A stretch of DNA of 64,000 nt from CAVRUH01 sp963822595 (GTDB lineage Bacteria; Chlamydiota; Chlamydiia; Chlamydiales; Waddliaceae), in NCBI GenBank assembly GCA_963822595.1, contig CAWGIG010000001.1:1240001-1304000 (forward strand), in the 5' to 3' direction. Shown in pieces: positions 34,385 through 43,225 of this stretch. The notes under the pieces were generated by a model, which was not told the origin of the DNA, searched no databases, and saw only the letters and a program-made list of their open reading frames with translations. How positions within the stretch are numbered: position 1 is the stretch's first letter; each line of letters opens with the position of its first letter. A program made the position numbers and the translations under genes.

Positions 34385-35588
34385 CGCTCTTTTCTTTGAG
34401 AGGTGGCATCGCCATCATTACAGTCTCTAATGTAACAAATTCATCGATGACACGATCGATGCTCTGCACGATAACCGGAGTATCCCTATGCGTTGCAACT
34501 CCCTCTGCCGAAAATAACGCTTTAAGATCTTTAAAAGGCTGAATCAATAACTTAATATTCGTTTCTTTATTCTTCCTAAAGGTCTCTTTAGCTATTTCAT
34601 CCATGTGATTGATAATGCTCATAAAAGGATCCTTAAGTTCAAGATATTCAAGATTTTTTTCTTGAAGAATGACCCTTCCTACTTCAAGAAGAGTCAAAGT
34701 CGCCCTATCAGCTACTTCTTGAAGACCGTGGGCTTGGGCCTGTTTTGCAAACTTTCCCATGTAGTGAATAGGATAGCCCGTTAAAGTGATATCTAAATGA
34801 GTCGCATAAACCGCAATTTTCCCTAATAATGCCATTAAATCACTACATATGGGCTCTAATCCTCCCTGGATTGCCTCGCGATTGACCATTTCAAGTCTTT
34901 GGAAGATAAAAAATAGCATGAAACTGACCGGATCAGATACGCCGACTTCTTTTGCCTCGACTTCTTCGTGATGGGAAAGACTTTTTTCAGCTTCTAGGTA
35001 TGTTTTGATGACCTCTCCTAATCTATTCATGCAATGAATAGTCAAGGACGTGCTCTTGCGATGGATGGCTTTGATTGCAGTCTCCGTAAGGGAGTCAATC
35101 CAATTGCAAAGTTCAAGATCATTTGAATCCCGAATGCTTGCCTGAGCATTGTTTGAGAACATGTCGACGACTTCAAAAGGATTTAAATATTTTGATATTC
35201 TATGAAAGGCATGTATTTTCAGATCAATTGTAATTCCTAATAATACAGTCCAAACGATAATGAGGAAGGAAGTAGGAACTGTTTTGATGACTGCAAAATC
35301 GAATGCGATCCAATAAGAGATAAAGAAAAAAGCAAGAATTCCCATGTTGGTAAACATGAGATTCTTGTCTTTGCTGAAGGTGTCGACGATATGAGAGGTT
35401 AATGTGACTTCGGCTCTTTGAATAGGTGTCCAAGAAGAAATGGTGGCGATGGCTTGGCCTAGCAACAACATTGCCGGAATAATAATAATAGTGAGTGGAA
35501 TCCATCCGGACTCATGTAATCCATCTAACGAACCCCTAAAAAGGAAAAGTAAGGCTGCCACAATCAAAGAAAAAACTGTACCGAACAT
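34380..35588 (-). CDS. Conserved membrane protein of unknown function
   Basis: A 402-residue protein. About four hydrophobic segments lie in the first 130 residues (FSLIVAALLFLF, WIPLTIIIIPAMLLLGQAIA, MGILAFFFISYWIAFDFAVI, TSFLIIVWTVLLGITIDL). They are followed by a 270-residue helical cytoplasmic-type domain rich in leucine and charged residues. No catalytic motif is apparent. A GAGGA site supports the ATG at 35588. The architecture suggests a membrane-anchored helical scaffold; I recognise no family. The stop codon lies inside an HP-A palindrome. Confidence 0.75.
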   Translation of the reverse strand: MFGTVFSLIVAALLFLFRGSLDGLHESGWIPLTIIIIPAMLLLGQAIATISSWTPIQRAEVTLTSHIVDTFSKDKNLMFTNMGILAFFFISYWIAFDFAVIKTVPTSFLIIVWTVLLGITIDLKIHAFHRISKYLNPFEVVDMFSNNAQASIRDSNDLELCNWIDSLTETAIKAIHRKSTSLTIHCMNRLGEVIKTYLEAEKSLSHHEEVEAKEVGVSDPVSFMLFFIFQRLEMVNREAIQGGLEPICSDLMALLGKIAVYATHLDITLTGYPIHYMGKFAKQAQAHGLQEVADRATLTLLEVGRVILQEKNLEYLELKDPFMSIINHMDEIAKETFRKNKETNIKLLIQPFKDLKALFSAEGVATHRDTPVIVQSIDRVIDEFVTLETVMMAMPPLKEKSE

Positions 35589-35653
35589 AAAAATTCCTCA
35601 AAATATCTTATTAATTCCCTTTTACCAGTTTACCCGTTTCTATAAAAGATTAA

Positions 35654-36637
35654 TTAACGATTACTGGCCGCGGCAAAAATATCGCAAATCCTGTCGATTT
35701 CCTTGTCATTGGCTGATATATATTGATTTGCCTCTTTCACCATATAAGGGATTGCAGTAGGGTCATCCATAGAAACACTTTCACCTAAATTTGTCTGCCA
35801 GCGGAAGTACTTGTCCTTCGGAAGCGACCTCTGCATATCATCATGCGTTTTATCCCCGCTGCTTTGGAGCGTTATATTAAGCGTTGGCAATGCCCACGCG
35901 ATAAATCCCATCTGCGCTGCTTCGCGATAGGTTAATCGAGACACTCTTCGTCCTGTTCCTATTGATAAAACTAAACAATGTTCCGGTTTCCCAGCATAAC
36001 TATAAGCGACGTCGGTCGGATTCGAAGCAAATGTGCCCCCATCAATAAAATTGTACTCGGTATTTTGAAAATTCAATGGACATGATTGGAAATATCCTTG
36101 GGCAGAAGAAGAGGCTTGGACAACTTCTCTAATTTTTAGTGCGGAATAATCTGCGTTATTAATCGCAGCACTTTTACTAAAGTACCAAGGTTCCCATGTT
36201 GTAGTTTCAAAAGCAGGGCAGATCAATTCGGTTTTTGCGTCTTTCAATAGGACATCTCCCAAATTTTTTTGCAAGACATCTTGAAAATTTTTAATAGGCC
36301 ATTTAGGTGCAAATAATCCATCACCGGTTGTTATGAAACGAGTCCAACTCCTACTGAAAATGTTATTCGCTTCGGGCTGCCACAATTTGACAATTTCTTC
36401 AGCAGGCATACCTGTCGCAACTCCAGCACAGATGGAGCTGCCAGCAGATGTTCCTGCTGTGATATCGAATAATTCCGATGCCTTTTTGTGGGTTCGTTGC
36501 TCTACTTGCTTTAAGAGCATTGCAGGATACATCCCTCTGATACCTCCTCCATCAATGCTTAAAATGCGGACCGGTTCACTAGCCTTGGCAGCTGTTTGGT
36601 AACTATTTTGGTATTGGGTGCATGGATTAACGTTCAT
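35654..36637 (-). CDS. Patatin-like phospholipase
   Basis: A 327-residue patatin-family lipid acyl hydrolase. The oxyanion-hole motif is DGGGIRG (29-35), the nucleophile Ser64 lies in GTSAG and the dyad Asp199 lies in DGG followed by FASNP. All catalytic features are intact. Patatins of intracellular bacteria are often delivered into host cells (as with Legionella VipD or Pseudomonas ExoU), so an effector role is possible. No signal peptide is seen. It lies 9 nt downstream of the 735-residue helical protein, with its own GGAG site, so the two are probably cotranscribed. Confidence 0.93.
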   Translation of the reverse strand: MNVNPCTQYQNSYQTAAKASEPVRILSIDGGGIRGMYPAMLLKQVEQRTHKKASELFDITAGTSAGSSICAGVATGMPAEEIVKLWQPEANNIFSRSWTRFITTGDGLFAPKWPIKNFQDVLQKNLGDVLLKDAKTELICPAFETTTWEPWYFSKSAAINNADYSALKIREVVQASSSAQGYFQSCPLNFQNTEYNFIDGGTFASNPTDVAYSYAGKPEHCLVLSIGTGRRVSRLTYREAAQMGFIAWALPTLNITLQSSGDKTHDDMQRSLPKDKYFRWQTNLGESVSMDDPTAIPYMVKEANQYISANDKEIDRICDIFAAASNR

Positions 36638-36646
36638 ACTTTTCTC

Positions 36647-38854
36647 CTATTGTTCCTCGGTATAACCGAGCTTTGTTGCGAGCTTGTTAATTTCGAAGAC
36701 TTCTTCGTTTTCTTCAAATAAAAAACTTTCCAACAACACACTAATGGAGTAAAGTTGCTTAGAATTTAAAAATTTCCATATGGGTTCAAGTTGGTTTTGA
36801 TCCAGATATTTTCGTAATTTCTTTCCTGTACCCACTGGGGAACCATTTTGAATAATTTTCAGGTCATCATCCGTGAAGATGCCTACTCGGTTCAGTTGTT
36901 CATAGGATTCGAGTTCAAGAATTTGTAAGGTTTCGATATCGAGTATTTCGTTTATATTTGTTGATTCCGTGTTTGTTTGAGGCGTCCTTTTGTTAATTTG
37001 TTGAAGAATTCCATCAGGACCTTCGATAGCGATGAGGATATTTTTGCAAGTTTCAAACATCTCTAGAATTTTGGGACATATAGAATGATGAGAATTCAGT
37101 ATTTTTTCCAATTGTAAATTCGCCGGAGAAAGAATCGTCCGAATTTTCGTTTGGAGCATTGTAATCAGGAATGGTAATTGACTCTCTTGGTTTCCCAATT
37201 TAACGAGACCCGATACATCAATAATTGATTCGTATAGCTGTTTGTACTGTAATGCCTTGTAATTTGCATATATCGTTACAAAACTCCTGTTCAAGGTTTC
37301 AAGAACGTAGAATATCTGATCGTTGTGAAGGTGTTCAAACAAAGCATCTAAGCACCCACAGAGCTCGTTTTCGGAAAGGCTCCAAGTTATAGCTTGAAGT
37401 TGTTTTTCAGTTAATAACTTGGATTGTAAGGCTATCTGTCCGCAGAATTCAGGATGGTGCATTCCAAGGGCCATTAAAAATGGCGGAGTCGCTAATATGT
37501 CATCCATGAAGAATTTCAGAAAGTTATCCGGATCGTCTTCATTGCTCTTAATAGTATTGCAAAGACTCTCTAAGGTTAAATAAACCGGATATGGGATGTT
37601 TTCTATCATTTCTGTATCTTGAGAAGGTTGGTTAAACTCCATATTTTCACAAATCTCAATTAACCGATTTTTATCATGTCTACTCTTTAAATTTTCAACG
37701 ATCCATTTCATATCGATATCCGTTTCAGGAACCGATTTTTTAAAAAGTTCATCGACTAATTTTCGAGAGTTGTTACGAGTGAGTTCTTCAAAATGCTCAT
37801 CGCTTAAGCCAGTTAAAAGATAGGGAATCACGCTATTTTTGGTATTGTTTAGTGCATATAAAAATAAATACAATTCAGCATCATTGAAATGTTCTGTAAA
37901 TATATTGATTAGGACTGCTCTTTTTTGATTGTCCTTTTCGATGTTAAATAAATCATTTAATATTTTGGCAGGCAGATAGGGGTTTTCCTGAATATCCATT
38001 ACAGAAATATATGTGGATAAATCCTCGTAGGGTAGAGACCACAGAATCATCAACCTGCATGATTCATCAATATCTTTTAATTGATCTATGACTAATGTGT
38101 TAAGCAACTCTTCTTTCGAAAGTTCTAATAATAAAATTGGGAGCGCTGCTGTTTTTTTTGGACCATTTAAATCGAGGATAAAGTTAATTTGATCCAACAA
38201 AATCCTACAATTATATTGGCGATCTTCTGTGAGTTCGACTTCAAGTATGCTATGCTTCATCACGGCGACAACAAAAGGGAATGCAACATCTTCATTTTTT
38301 ATAAAACCAGCTATTTTTCCGAGCTCGCTAATTGGAAATTGGACGATCATTTCGGAGAATAATTCCTCATACAGATCTATAGGAATGGTTTCTATCACTA
38401 TATTTACCCACGTTTTCTTATTTTCAATTTCGCTATTGGTTCCCAAAATTGCTTTAAAGAGGTAGGTGTAAAATGCACTGCTAAAGTTAATGGTTTGAGA
38501 AAAAAAGTTTTTGAAAAATTGGTTCGAGGAAAATTGGTTGTCAAGGAGGTTTAATATTTTGATAACCTCCTTCCCATGAGTGGGAACTAAAAAGGCTAAT
38601 ACTTCATTCATAGGAATAATTCTTTCGATTTCTCCAATGACACGGACTTTTTCTGTGTCTTCGTATTCTGTATGGTCGGCTATTTCCAGTATTAAGCGAG
38701 CTAGACCATTCGTATGCAATTCTAAAGGGCAGAATTTTTCATTAATTAAAATTGAAATTTGTCTGGCGTTCGCCTCGAAAAGCTTTTTTATTATTTCACT
38801 TGGATCAATATCTAATATTTGAACGCTCTCATGGATATTTCCGCTGATGATCAT
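36647..38854 (-). CDS. 735-residue helical-repeat protein of unknown function
   Basis: A soluble, acidic, leucine-rich protein composed almost entirely of short amphipathic helices, with frequent paired helices resembling HEAT or ARM-like solenoids. There is no signal peptide, membrane segment or catalytic motif. GGAGG precedes the ATG. It is followed after 9 nt by the patatin phospholipase gene, so it may act as a partner or regulator of that enzyme, but this is inferred from proximity only. It resembles in style, not clearly in sequence, the helical proteins at 26-30 kb and 51-53 kb. Confidence 0.7.
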   Translation of the reverse strand: MIISGNIHESVQILDIDPSEIIKKLFEANARQISILINEKFCPLELHTNGLARLILEIADHTEYEDTEKVRVIGEIERIIPMNEVLAFLVPTHGKEVIKILNLLDNQFSSNQFFKNFFSQTINFSSAFYTYLFKAILGTNSEIENKKTWVNIVIETIPIDLYEELFSEMIVQFPISELGKIAGFIKNEDVAFPFVVAVMKHSILEVELTEDRQYNCRILLDQINFILDLNGPKKTAALPILLLELSKEELLNTLVIDQLKDIDESCRLMILWSLPYEDLSTYISVMDIQENPYLPAKILNDLFNIEKDNQKRAVLINIFTEHFNDAELYLFLYALNNTKNSVIPYLLTGLSDEHFEELTRNNSRKLVDELFKKSVPETDIDMKWIVENLKSRHDKNRLIEICENMEFNQPSQDTEMIENIPYPVYLTLESLCNTIKSNEDDPDNFLKFFMDDILATPPFLMALGMHHPEFCGQIALQSKLLTEKQLQAITWSLSENELCGCLDALFEHLHNDQIFYVLETLNRSFVTIYANYKALQYKQLYESIIDVSGLVKLGNQESQLPFLITMLQTKIRTILSPANLQLEKILNSHHSICPKILEMFETCKNILIAIEGPDGILQQINKRTPQTNTESTNINEILDIETLQILELESYEQLNRVGIFTDDDLKIIQNGSPVGTGKKLRKYLDQNQLEPIWKFLNSKQLYSISVLLESFLFEENEEVFEINKLATKLGYTEEQ

Positions 38855-38991
38855 TGAAATCTCCTCCCGTCAATAAATTGCATGTATATGCATTTTTTGA
38901 AACTTTTTTCACCTTAGCAAATATGATTGTTTAGTACAATGCTCTGTTACCGGGATGAAATGCCAAGAAGTTCAAATGGGTACGTATAGAA

Positions 38992-39131
38992 GCGAAATAA
39001 CATGATAAACACGATCGCAAGCGGCAGGATTAAGAAGGATAAGAAAGAAAAAGAACGAGAGAAAAAATACCATTATGCAAATGAATTTAAAATTATGTCG
39101 CTTGCGATCGTGCTTATCTTGTTATTTCGTT
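38992..39131. repeat. HP-B palindrome copy 2
   Basis: Left arm GCGAAATAACATGATAAACA then CGATCGCAAGCGGCAGGAT; right arm TGTCGCTTGCGATCGTGC then TTATCTTGTTATTTCG. The same core as copy 1 (16752), with changes that preserve pairing (AAGCACGATCG here, AAGCAGGATCG there, each matched on its right arm). It contains the stop codon of the following minus-strand gene (39122). Confidence 0.83.
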
Positions 39132-40048
39132 TCTATACCAACAATGGTAATTAAAGATGCTGCGGCAAACCGTAAGGAAGGGTGGACCTCCCTGGGCTTC
39201 ACGGAATAATCGGGATATAATGTCTTTGGAACCATTTTTTTGAGGCCCACCATTGAAGCAACGCCAAAGATGAATCTTTTTCCGATTTCCTGGATAACCA
39301 TGGCTACTGGGCCGGTAGTCTCATTGGAAATTTTGCTTATAACAGCGGCTTTATCAAGGGCGTCTGACGAAATGTCAATAAAATCGTTAGCGTTAAAAGG
39401 CGAACCTATGGCTTTGAGAACTTTTTCAATGACCGGTTTGGAATTTATAAGGGCATTCTGGAGCTCTTTCTTATCTCTTTCTAATTTTTCAAGGACTTGT
39501 TTGGCGTTGACAAAGACCTCACCAACTCCATCATTCATCGTATCTGGATTCATATAGAATATTTCTATAGCATCGATCATCCTCATGCTTAAAATAAATG
39601 CCTCTTTGAAAATAAGTAATAAAGAAGTAACTATTCGCTTTATTTTCTCAGTCGTTCTCTTTAAATGGTATTTGTTTTCGTTTTTAACTACTTTGTAACT
39701 ATATGTTTTCGAATATTCATCTCTAAACGCATTTTTTAGTTTTCTAAAGCATTCTTGCATGCGAAAAGTTTGATCGACCACCATTAGGATGCGTTGAGCC
39801 ACCAGGACGCAGAGAACGGGAAGTTTCACAGGAATTTTATCTCCGGCAAGTGCATTAACAGCATGCCCCGCTGCTAAGGCAAGAAAATTATTGGGGTTTG
39901 AATAGATTTCCGCTCTTTTATACCATCTCCAAAGGTGATGAACGCGATTGAATGCGGAAAATACGATCATAAATGGCAAAGGCAAGCTAACAGGCGTACC
40001 GGTTGCTTGGAATGATGTTGTCGAGACGACACCGACTAAATCGATCAT
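39122..40048 (-). CDS. Conserved hypothetical protein with hydrophobic segments
   Basis: A 308-residue protein with a mildly hydrophobic N-terminal third (VSLPLPFMIVFSAF, LPVLCVLVAQRILMVV), a central basic region and helical coiled segments near 165-215 (VFVNAKQVLEKLERDKKEL). Another hydrophobic patch is at the end (RFAAASLITIVGI). No family recognised; bilobed hydrophobicity of this kind occurs in chlamydial inclusion-membrane and core proteins, but no firm claim is made. The stop codon and last residues are encoded by the right arm of an HP-B palindrome. Confidence 0.68.
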   Translation of the reverse strand: MIDLVGVVSTTSFQATGTPVSLPLPFMIVFSAFNRVHHLWRWYKRAEIYSNPNNFLALAAGHAVNALAGDKIPVKLPVLCVLVAQRILMVVDQTFRMQECFRKLKNAFRDEYSKTYSYKVVKNENKYHLKRTTEKIKRIVTSLLLIFKEAFILSMRMIDAIEIFYMNPDTMNDGVGEVFVNAKQVLEKLERDKKELQNALINSKPVIEKVLKAIGSPFNANDFIDISSDALDKAAVISKISNETTGPVAMVIQEIGKRFIFGVASMVGLKKMVPKTLYPDYSVKPREVHPSLRFAAASLITIVGIETK

Positions 40049-40141
40049 TTATTTCCTATTTGAGATTTTATCCGTTGCGAGATTTTATGATAACGAAGTA
40101 ATATAAACAATTAAAAAATCCATCATCTAAGGAACAACAAT

Positions 40142-42175
40142 ATGGCATCCAAAAATAACGTTAAAACTTCCAGGGAGAATACAAGACCCTTTGATCCTGA
40201 ACAAAAGCAAATTCTAGCAAAAATTGCCAATACAATTCGTGAATTGGCGATGGATGCCACTCAAAAAGCAGATTCAGGCCATCCCGGACTCCCTATGGGA
40301 TGCGCGGAAATCGGCGCCTATCTATTTGGACACTTTTTAAAACATAATCCGAAAGATTCCCAATGGTTCAACAGAGATCGCTTTATCCTTTCGGCCGGTC
40401 ACGGTTCACTTTTACTTTATTCATGCCTACATCTTTCCGGCTTTAAACTTTCTATGGAGGATATTAAAAATTTCCGCCAGCTTCACTCCAAAACACCGGG
40501 CCACCCTGAAGAAGGACATACCGATGGGGTCGAAACGACAACAGGTCCGTTGGGGCAAGGGATCGGAAATAGTGTGGGACAAGCCTTGGGTTTTAAAATG
40601 CTAGCCGCTAGATTTAACACTCCAAAGCATAAAATTATCGATAACAAGATTGTCACTCTCATAAGCGACGGCTGCGTCATGGAGGGAGTAGCTTCAGAAG
40701 TTTCCTCGCTGGCAGGCCACTGGAAGCTAGATAACCTCATTGCCATTTATGATAGCAACCATATCACCTTGGATGGGCCTCTTTCGGACGCATTCTCGGA
40801 AAACACTCGCAAAAGATACGAAGCTTATGGATGGGATGTTCATGACGTGGACGGCCATAATATCGATGACCTGCATGAAGTAATGTCAAAAGTCCAAGCT
40901 AACCAACAAAGACCCGTTCTCATTATAGCGACGACAATTATCGGAAAAGGGGCGCCATCGAAAGCAGGCACAAGTAAAGCTCACGGTTCCCCTCTGGGCG
41001 AAGAAGAAGTTCGTGATGCAAAAGCCGCACTAAACCTCCCTGAAGAACCATTTTATGTACCACAAGCCGTTTACGACTACTTTGATAGAAGAATTCAAGA
41101 TGATATCCGCCAAGAAGAGGCTTGGAAAGAAATTTTTCATGCTTGGGCAAAGGAAAATCCGGAACTCTATAAGCAATTTCAAGCGATGCATGAACATAAA
41201 CTGCCTTCGGATCTTGAAAAACAACTCACTTCTATTGATATCAAAGGACCGATTGCTAGTAGAAAGTCCTCTAGTATGGTGATACAAACCCTCAGCTCTC
41301 TCCTTCCACAATTAATAGGAGGATCGGCGGACTTATCATCTTCGGATTTAACAACGATTTCAAAAGATTCCATCATTACCTCTTCTGATTTTTTAGGTCG
41401 CAATATTAAATTTGGTGTTCGTGAATTTGGAATGGCGACAATCGCTACAGGACTCGCGCAAACAGGAATGTTTACGCCTTTTATCGGAACATTTCTTACT
41501 TTTTCAGACTATATGCGAAATGCAATCCGTTTATGTTCCCTCATGAAAGAACAGGTCATCTATCAGTTCACCCATGACTCGATATTTTTAGGAGAAGATG
41601 GTCCCACGCATCAACCTATAGAGCATTATGCTGCACTTAGGGCCATGATTAACCTCCATGTCATCCGGCCAGCAGATGCTAACGAAGTCAAAATGGCATG
41701 GCTTGCGGCTTTAAAATACGATGGACCTACAGCGCTCGTTTTGTCTCGACAAAACCTTCCTGATCTTCAAGGGACGAAAGTTCCCTATGCCGAAGGTATG
41801 GGACGCGGAGCCTATATCATTAAAAAAGAAAAGAAAAAACCAAAATTTATGCTTGTTGCAACAGGGTCCGAGGTTTCATTGGCTTTAGACGTGGCTGCGG
41901 CTCTAGAAAAAATGGGACACGATGTCCGAGTCATTTCGATGCCTTGCTGGGAACTCTATGAAGAACAGCCAAAAGAGTACAAGGACAGTGTATTTGGCGG
42001 AGATCTAGGTCAAAGGGTAAGCATCGAAGCCGGAGTAGAAATGGGTTGGCACAAGTATATTGGAATAGATGGAATAGCCATTTGCATCGATAGATATGGA
42101 GCTTCCGCACCATACAAAGATCTCGCTGTTGAGTATGGATTCACTGTCGAATCCATTCTCGAGAGGATCCTATAA
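40142..42175 (+). CDS. tkt: Transketolase
   Basis: Thiamine-diphosphate enzyme of the non-oxidative pentose phosphate pathway. The 677-residue protein shows ADSGHPGLPMGCAEIG near residue 43, TTGPLGQGIGNSVG, the TPP/Mg motif SDGCVMEG followed by YDSN (Gly-Asp-Gly normally; Ser here), FGVREFGMATIATGLA with the catalytic Glu, and THDSIFLGEDGPTHQPIEH. All three domains are present and length is normal. An AAGGA site precedes the ATG. Its stop overlaps the hemE start (TAATG). Confidence 0.96.
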   Translation: MASKNNVKTSRENTRPFDPEQKQILAKIANTIRELAMDATQKADSGHPGLPMGCAEIGAYLFGHFLKHNPKDSQWFNRDRFILSAGHGSLLLYSCLHLSGFKLSMEDIKNFRQLHSKTPGHPEEGHTDGVETTTGPLGQGIGNSVGQALGFKMLAARFNTPKHKIIDNKIVTLISDGCVMEGVASEVSSLAGHWKLDNLIAIYDSNHITLDGPLSDAFSENTRKRYEAYGWDVHDVDGHNIDDLHEVMSKVQANQQRPVLIIATTIIGKGAPSKAGTSKAHGSPLGEEEVRDAKAALNLPEEPFYVPQAVYDYFDRRIQDDIRQEEAWKEIFHAWAKENPELYKQFQAMHEHKLPSDLEKQLTSIDIKGPIASRKSSSMVIQTLSSLLPQLIGGSADLSSSDLTTISKDSIITSSDFLGRNIKFGVREFGMATIATGLAQTGMFTPFIGTFLTFSDYMRNAIRLCSLMKEQVIYQFTHDSIFLGEDGPTHQPIEHYAALRAMINLHVIRPADANEVKMAWLAALKYDGPTALVLSRQNLPDLQGTKVPYAEGMGRGAYIIKKEKKKPKFMLVATGSEVSLALDVAAALEKMGHDVRVISMPCWELYEEQPKEYKDSVFGGDLGQRVSIEAGVEMGWHKYIGIDGIAICIDRYGASAPYKDLAVEYGFTVESILERIL

Positions 42176-43203
42176 TGGATCATCTTTTTCTAAATGCTTT
42201 GAAGTGTCAGAACAGATCGCGTCCTCCTATATGGCTCATGCGACAAGCAGGACGCTATCTTCCTGAATATCGTGAGTTACGCAAGAACCATTCTTTAATC
42301 GATATGTTTCACGAACCTGAAATAGCTGCTCAAGTGACCCACATGCCGATTAAAAGATTCGGATTCGATGCCGCAATTTTATTTTCCGATATACTGATGA
42401 TCGCAGAAGCATTGGGAGTGGGTCTTACGTTTGAGGAGTCCGTCGGGCCGGTGATATTGCGTCCGTTGAAAGAGGATCGCGATATCGACAATTTGAGTAG
42501 ACAGAGCGTTCGGGAATCTTTAGGCTATGTAGAAAAAGCCATCAAGCAGATATTGAATGGCCTAGAAGTCCCTCTCGTTGGGTTTAGCGGCGGACCCTTT
42601 ACTTTGGCCAGTTACATGATTGAGGGAGGCTCTAGCAAGGATTTGGGCAAGACAAAGAAATGGATGATGAGCAATCCGGAATCATTTCACAAACTCCTTT
42701 CTCGGATCACACAAGCAACGATTGAGTATTTGAATATGCAGATTGATGCCGGAGTACAAGCGATTCAGATCTTTGATTCATGGGCTAATTATCTTGGTCA
42801 TGGACATTTTCTGGAATTTTCTTTGGCTTATTTGCGTGAGATTATTCAAGGGTTAAAAAATAAAAATATTCCGGTCATTTTATTTTCGCGAGGATCTTCG
42901 GTATTTGCGAAGGATCTGGCAAAGATAAAGCCTGCAGGGATTAGTTTGGATTGGAATTTAAACATTTCGGAGGCTCGAAGGATGATCCCTCACACGATAG
43001 CCGTGCAGGGAAATCTCGATCCTGATTTTCTTTTTGCCCCCCCTGAAACACTTCGAAAGGAAGTCCGCAGGATGTTGGATGCAATGGAAGGGGATCCGGG
43101 ATATATCTTCAATCTAGGCCACGGAGTTAAGCCCAATACACCTTTAGAGTCCGTTGAAGTCCTCGTGGAAACAGTGAAGTCACTGTCGCCTATCAAAGGA
43201 TGA
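42175..43203 (+). CDS. hemE: Uroporphyrinogen decarboxylase
   Basis: Decarboxylates uroporphyrinogen III to coproporphyrinogen III in haem synthesis. The 342-residue protein has the N-terminal signature RPPIWLMRQAGRYLPEYREL, then AAILFSDILMIAEALG with the catalytic Asp, GFSGGPFTLASYMIEGG and FNLGHGVKPNTP near the C-terminus. Translationally coupled to tkt. HemF at 23.2 kb uses the product of this enzyme. Confidence 0.97.
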   Translation: MDHLFLNALKCQNRSRPPIWLMRQAGRYLPEYRELRKNHSLIDMFHEPEIAAQVTHMPIKRFGFDAAILFSDILMIAEALGVGLTFEESVGPVILRPLKEDRDIDNLSRQSVRESLGYVEKAIKQILNGLEVPLVGFSGGPFTLASYMIEGGSSKDLGKTKKWMMSNPESFHKLLSRITQATIEYLNMQIDAGVQAIQIFDSWANYLGHGHFLEFSLAYLREIIQGLKNKNIPVILFSRGSSVFAKDLAKIKPAGISLDWNLNISEARRMIPHTIAVQGNLDPDFLFAPPETLRKEVRRMLDAMEGDPGYIFNLGHGVKPNTPLESVEVLVETVKSLSPIKG

Positions 43204-43225
43204 TCCGACAAAAAATCTATATAAA

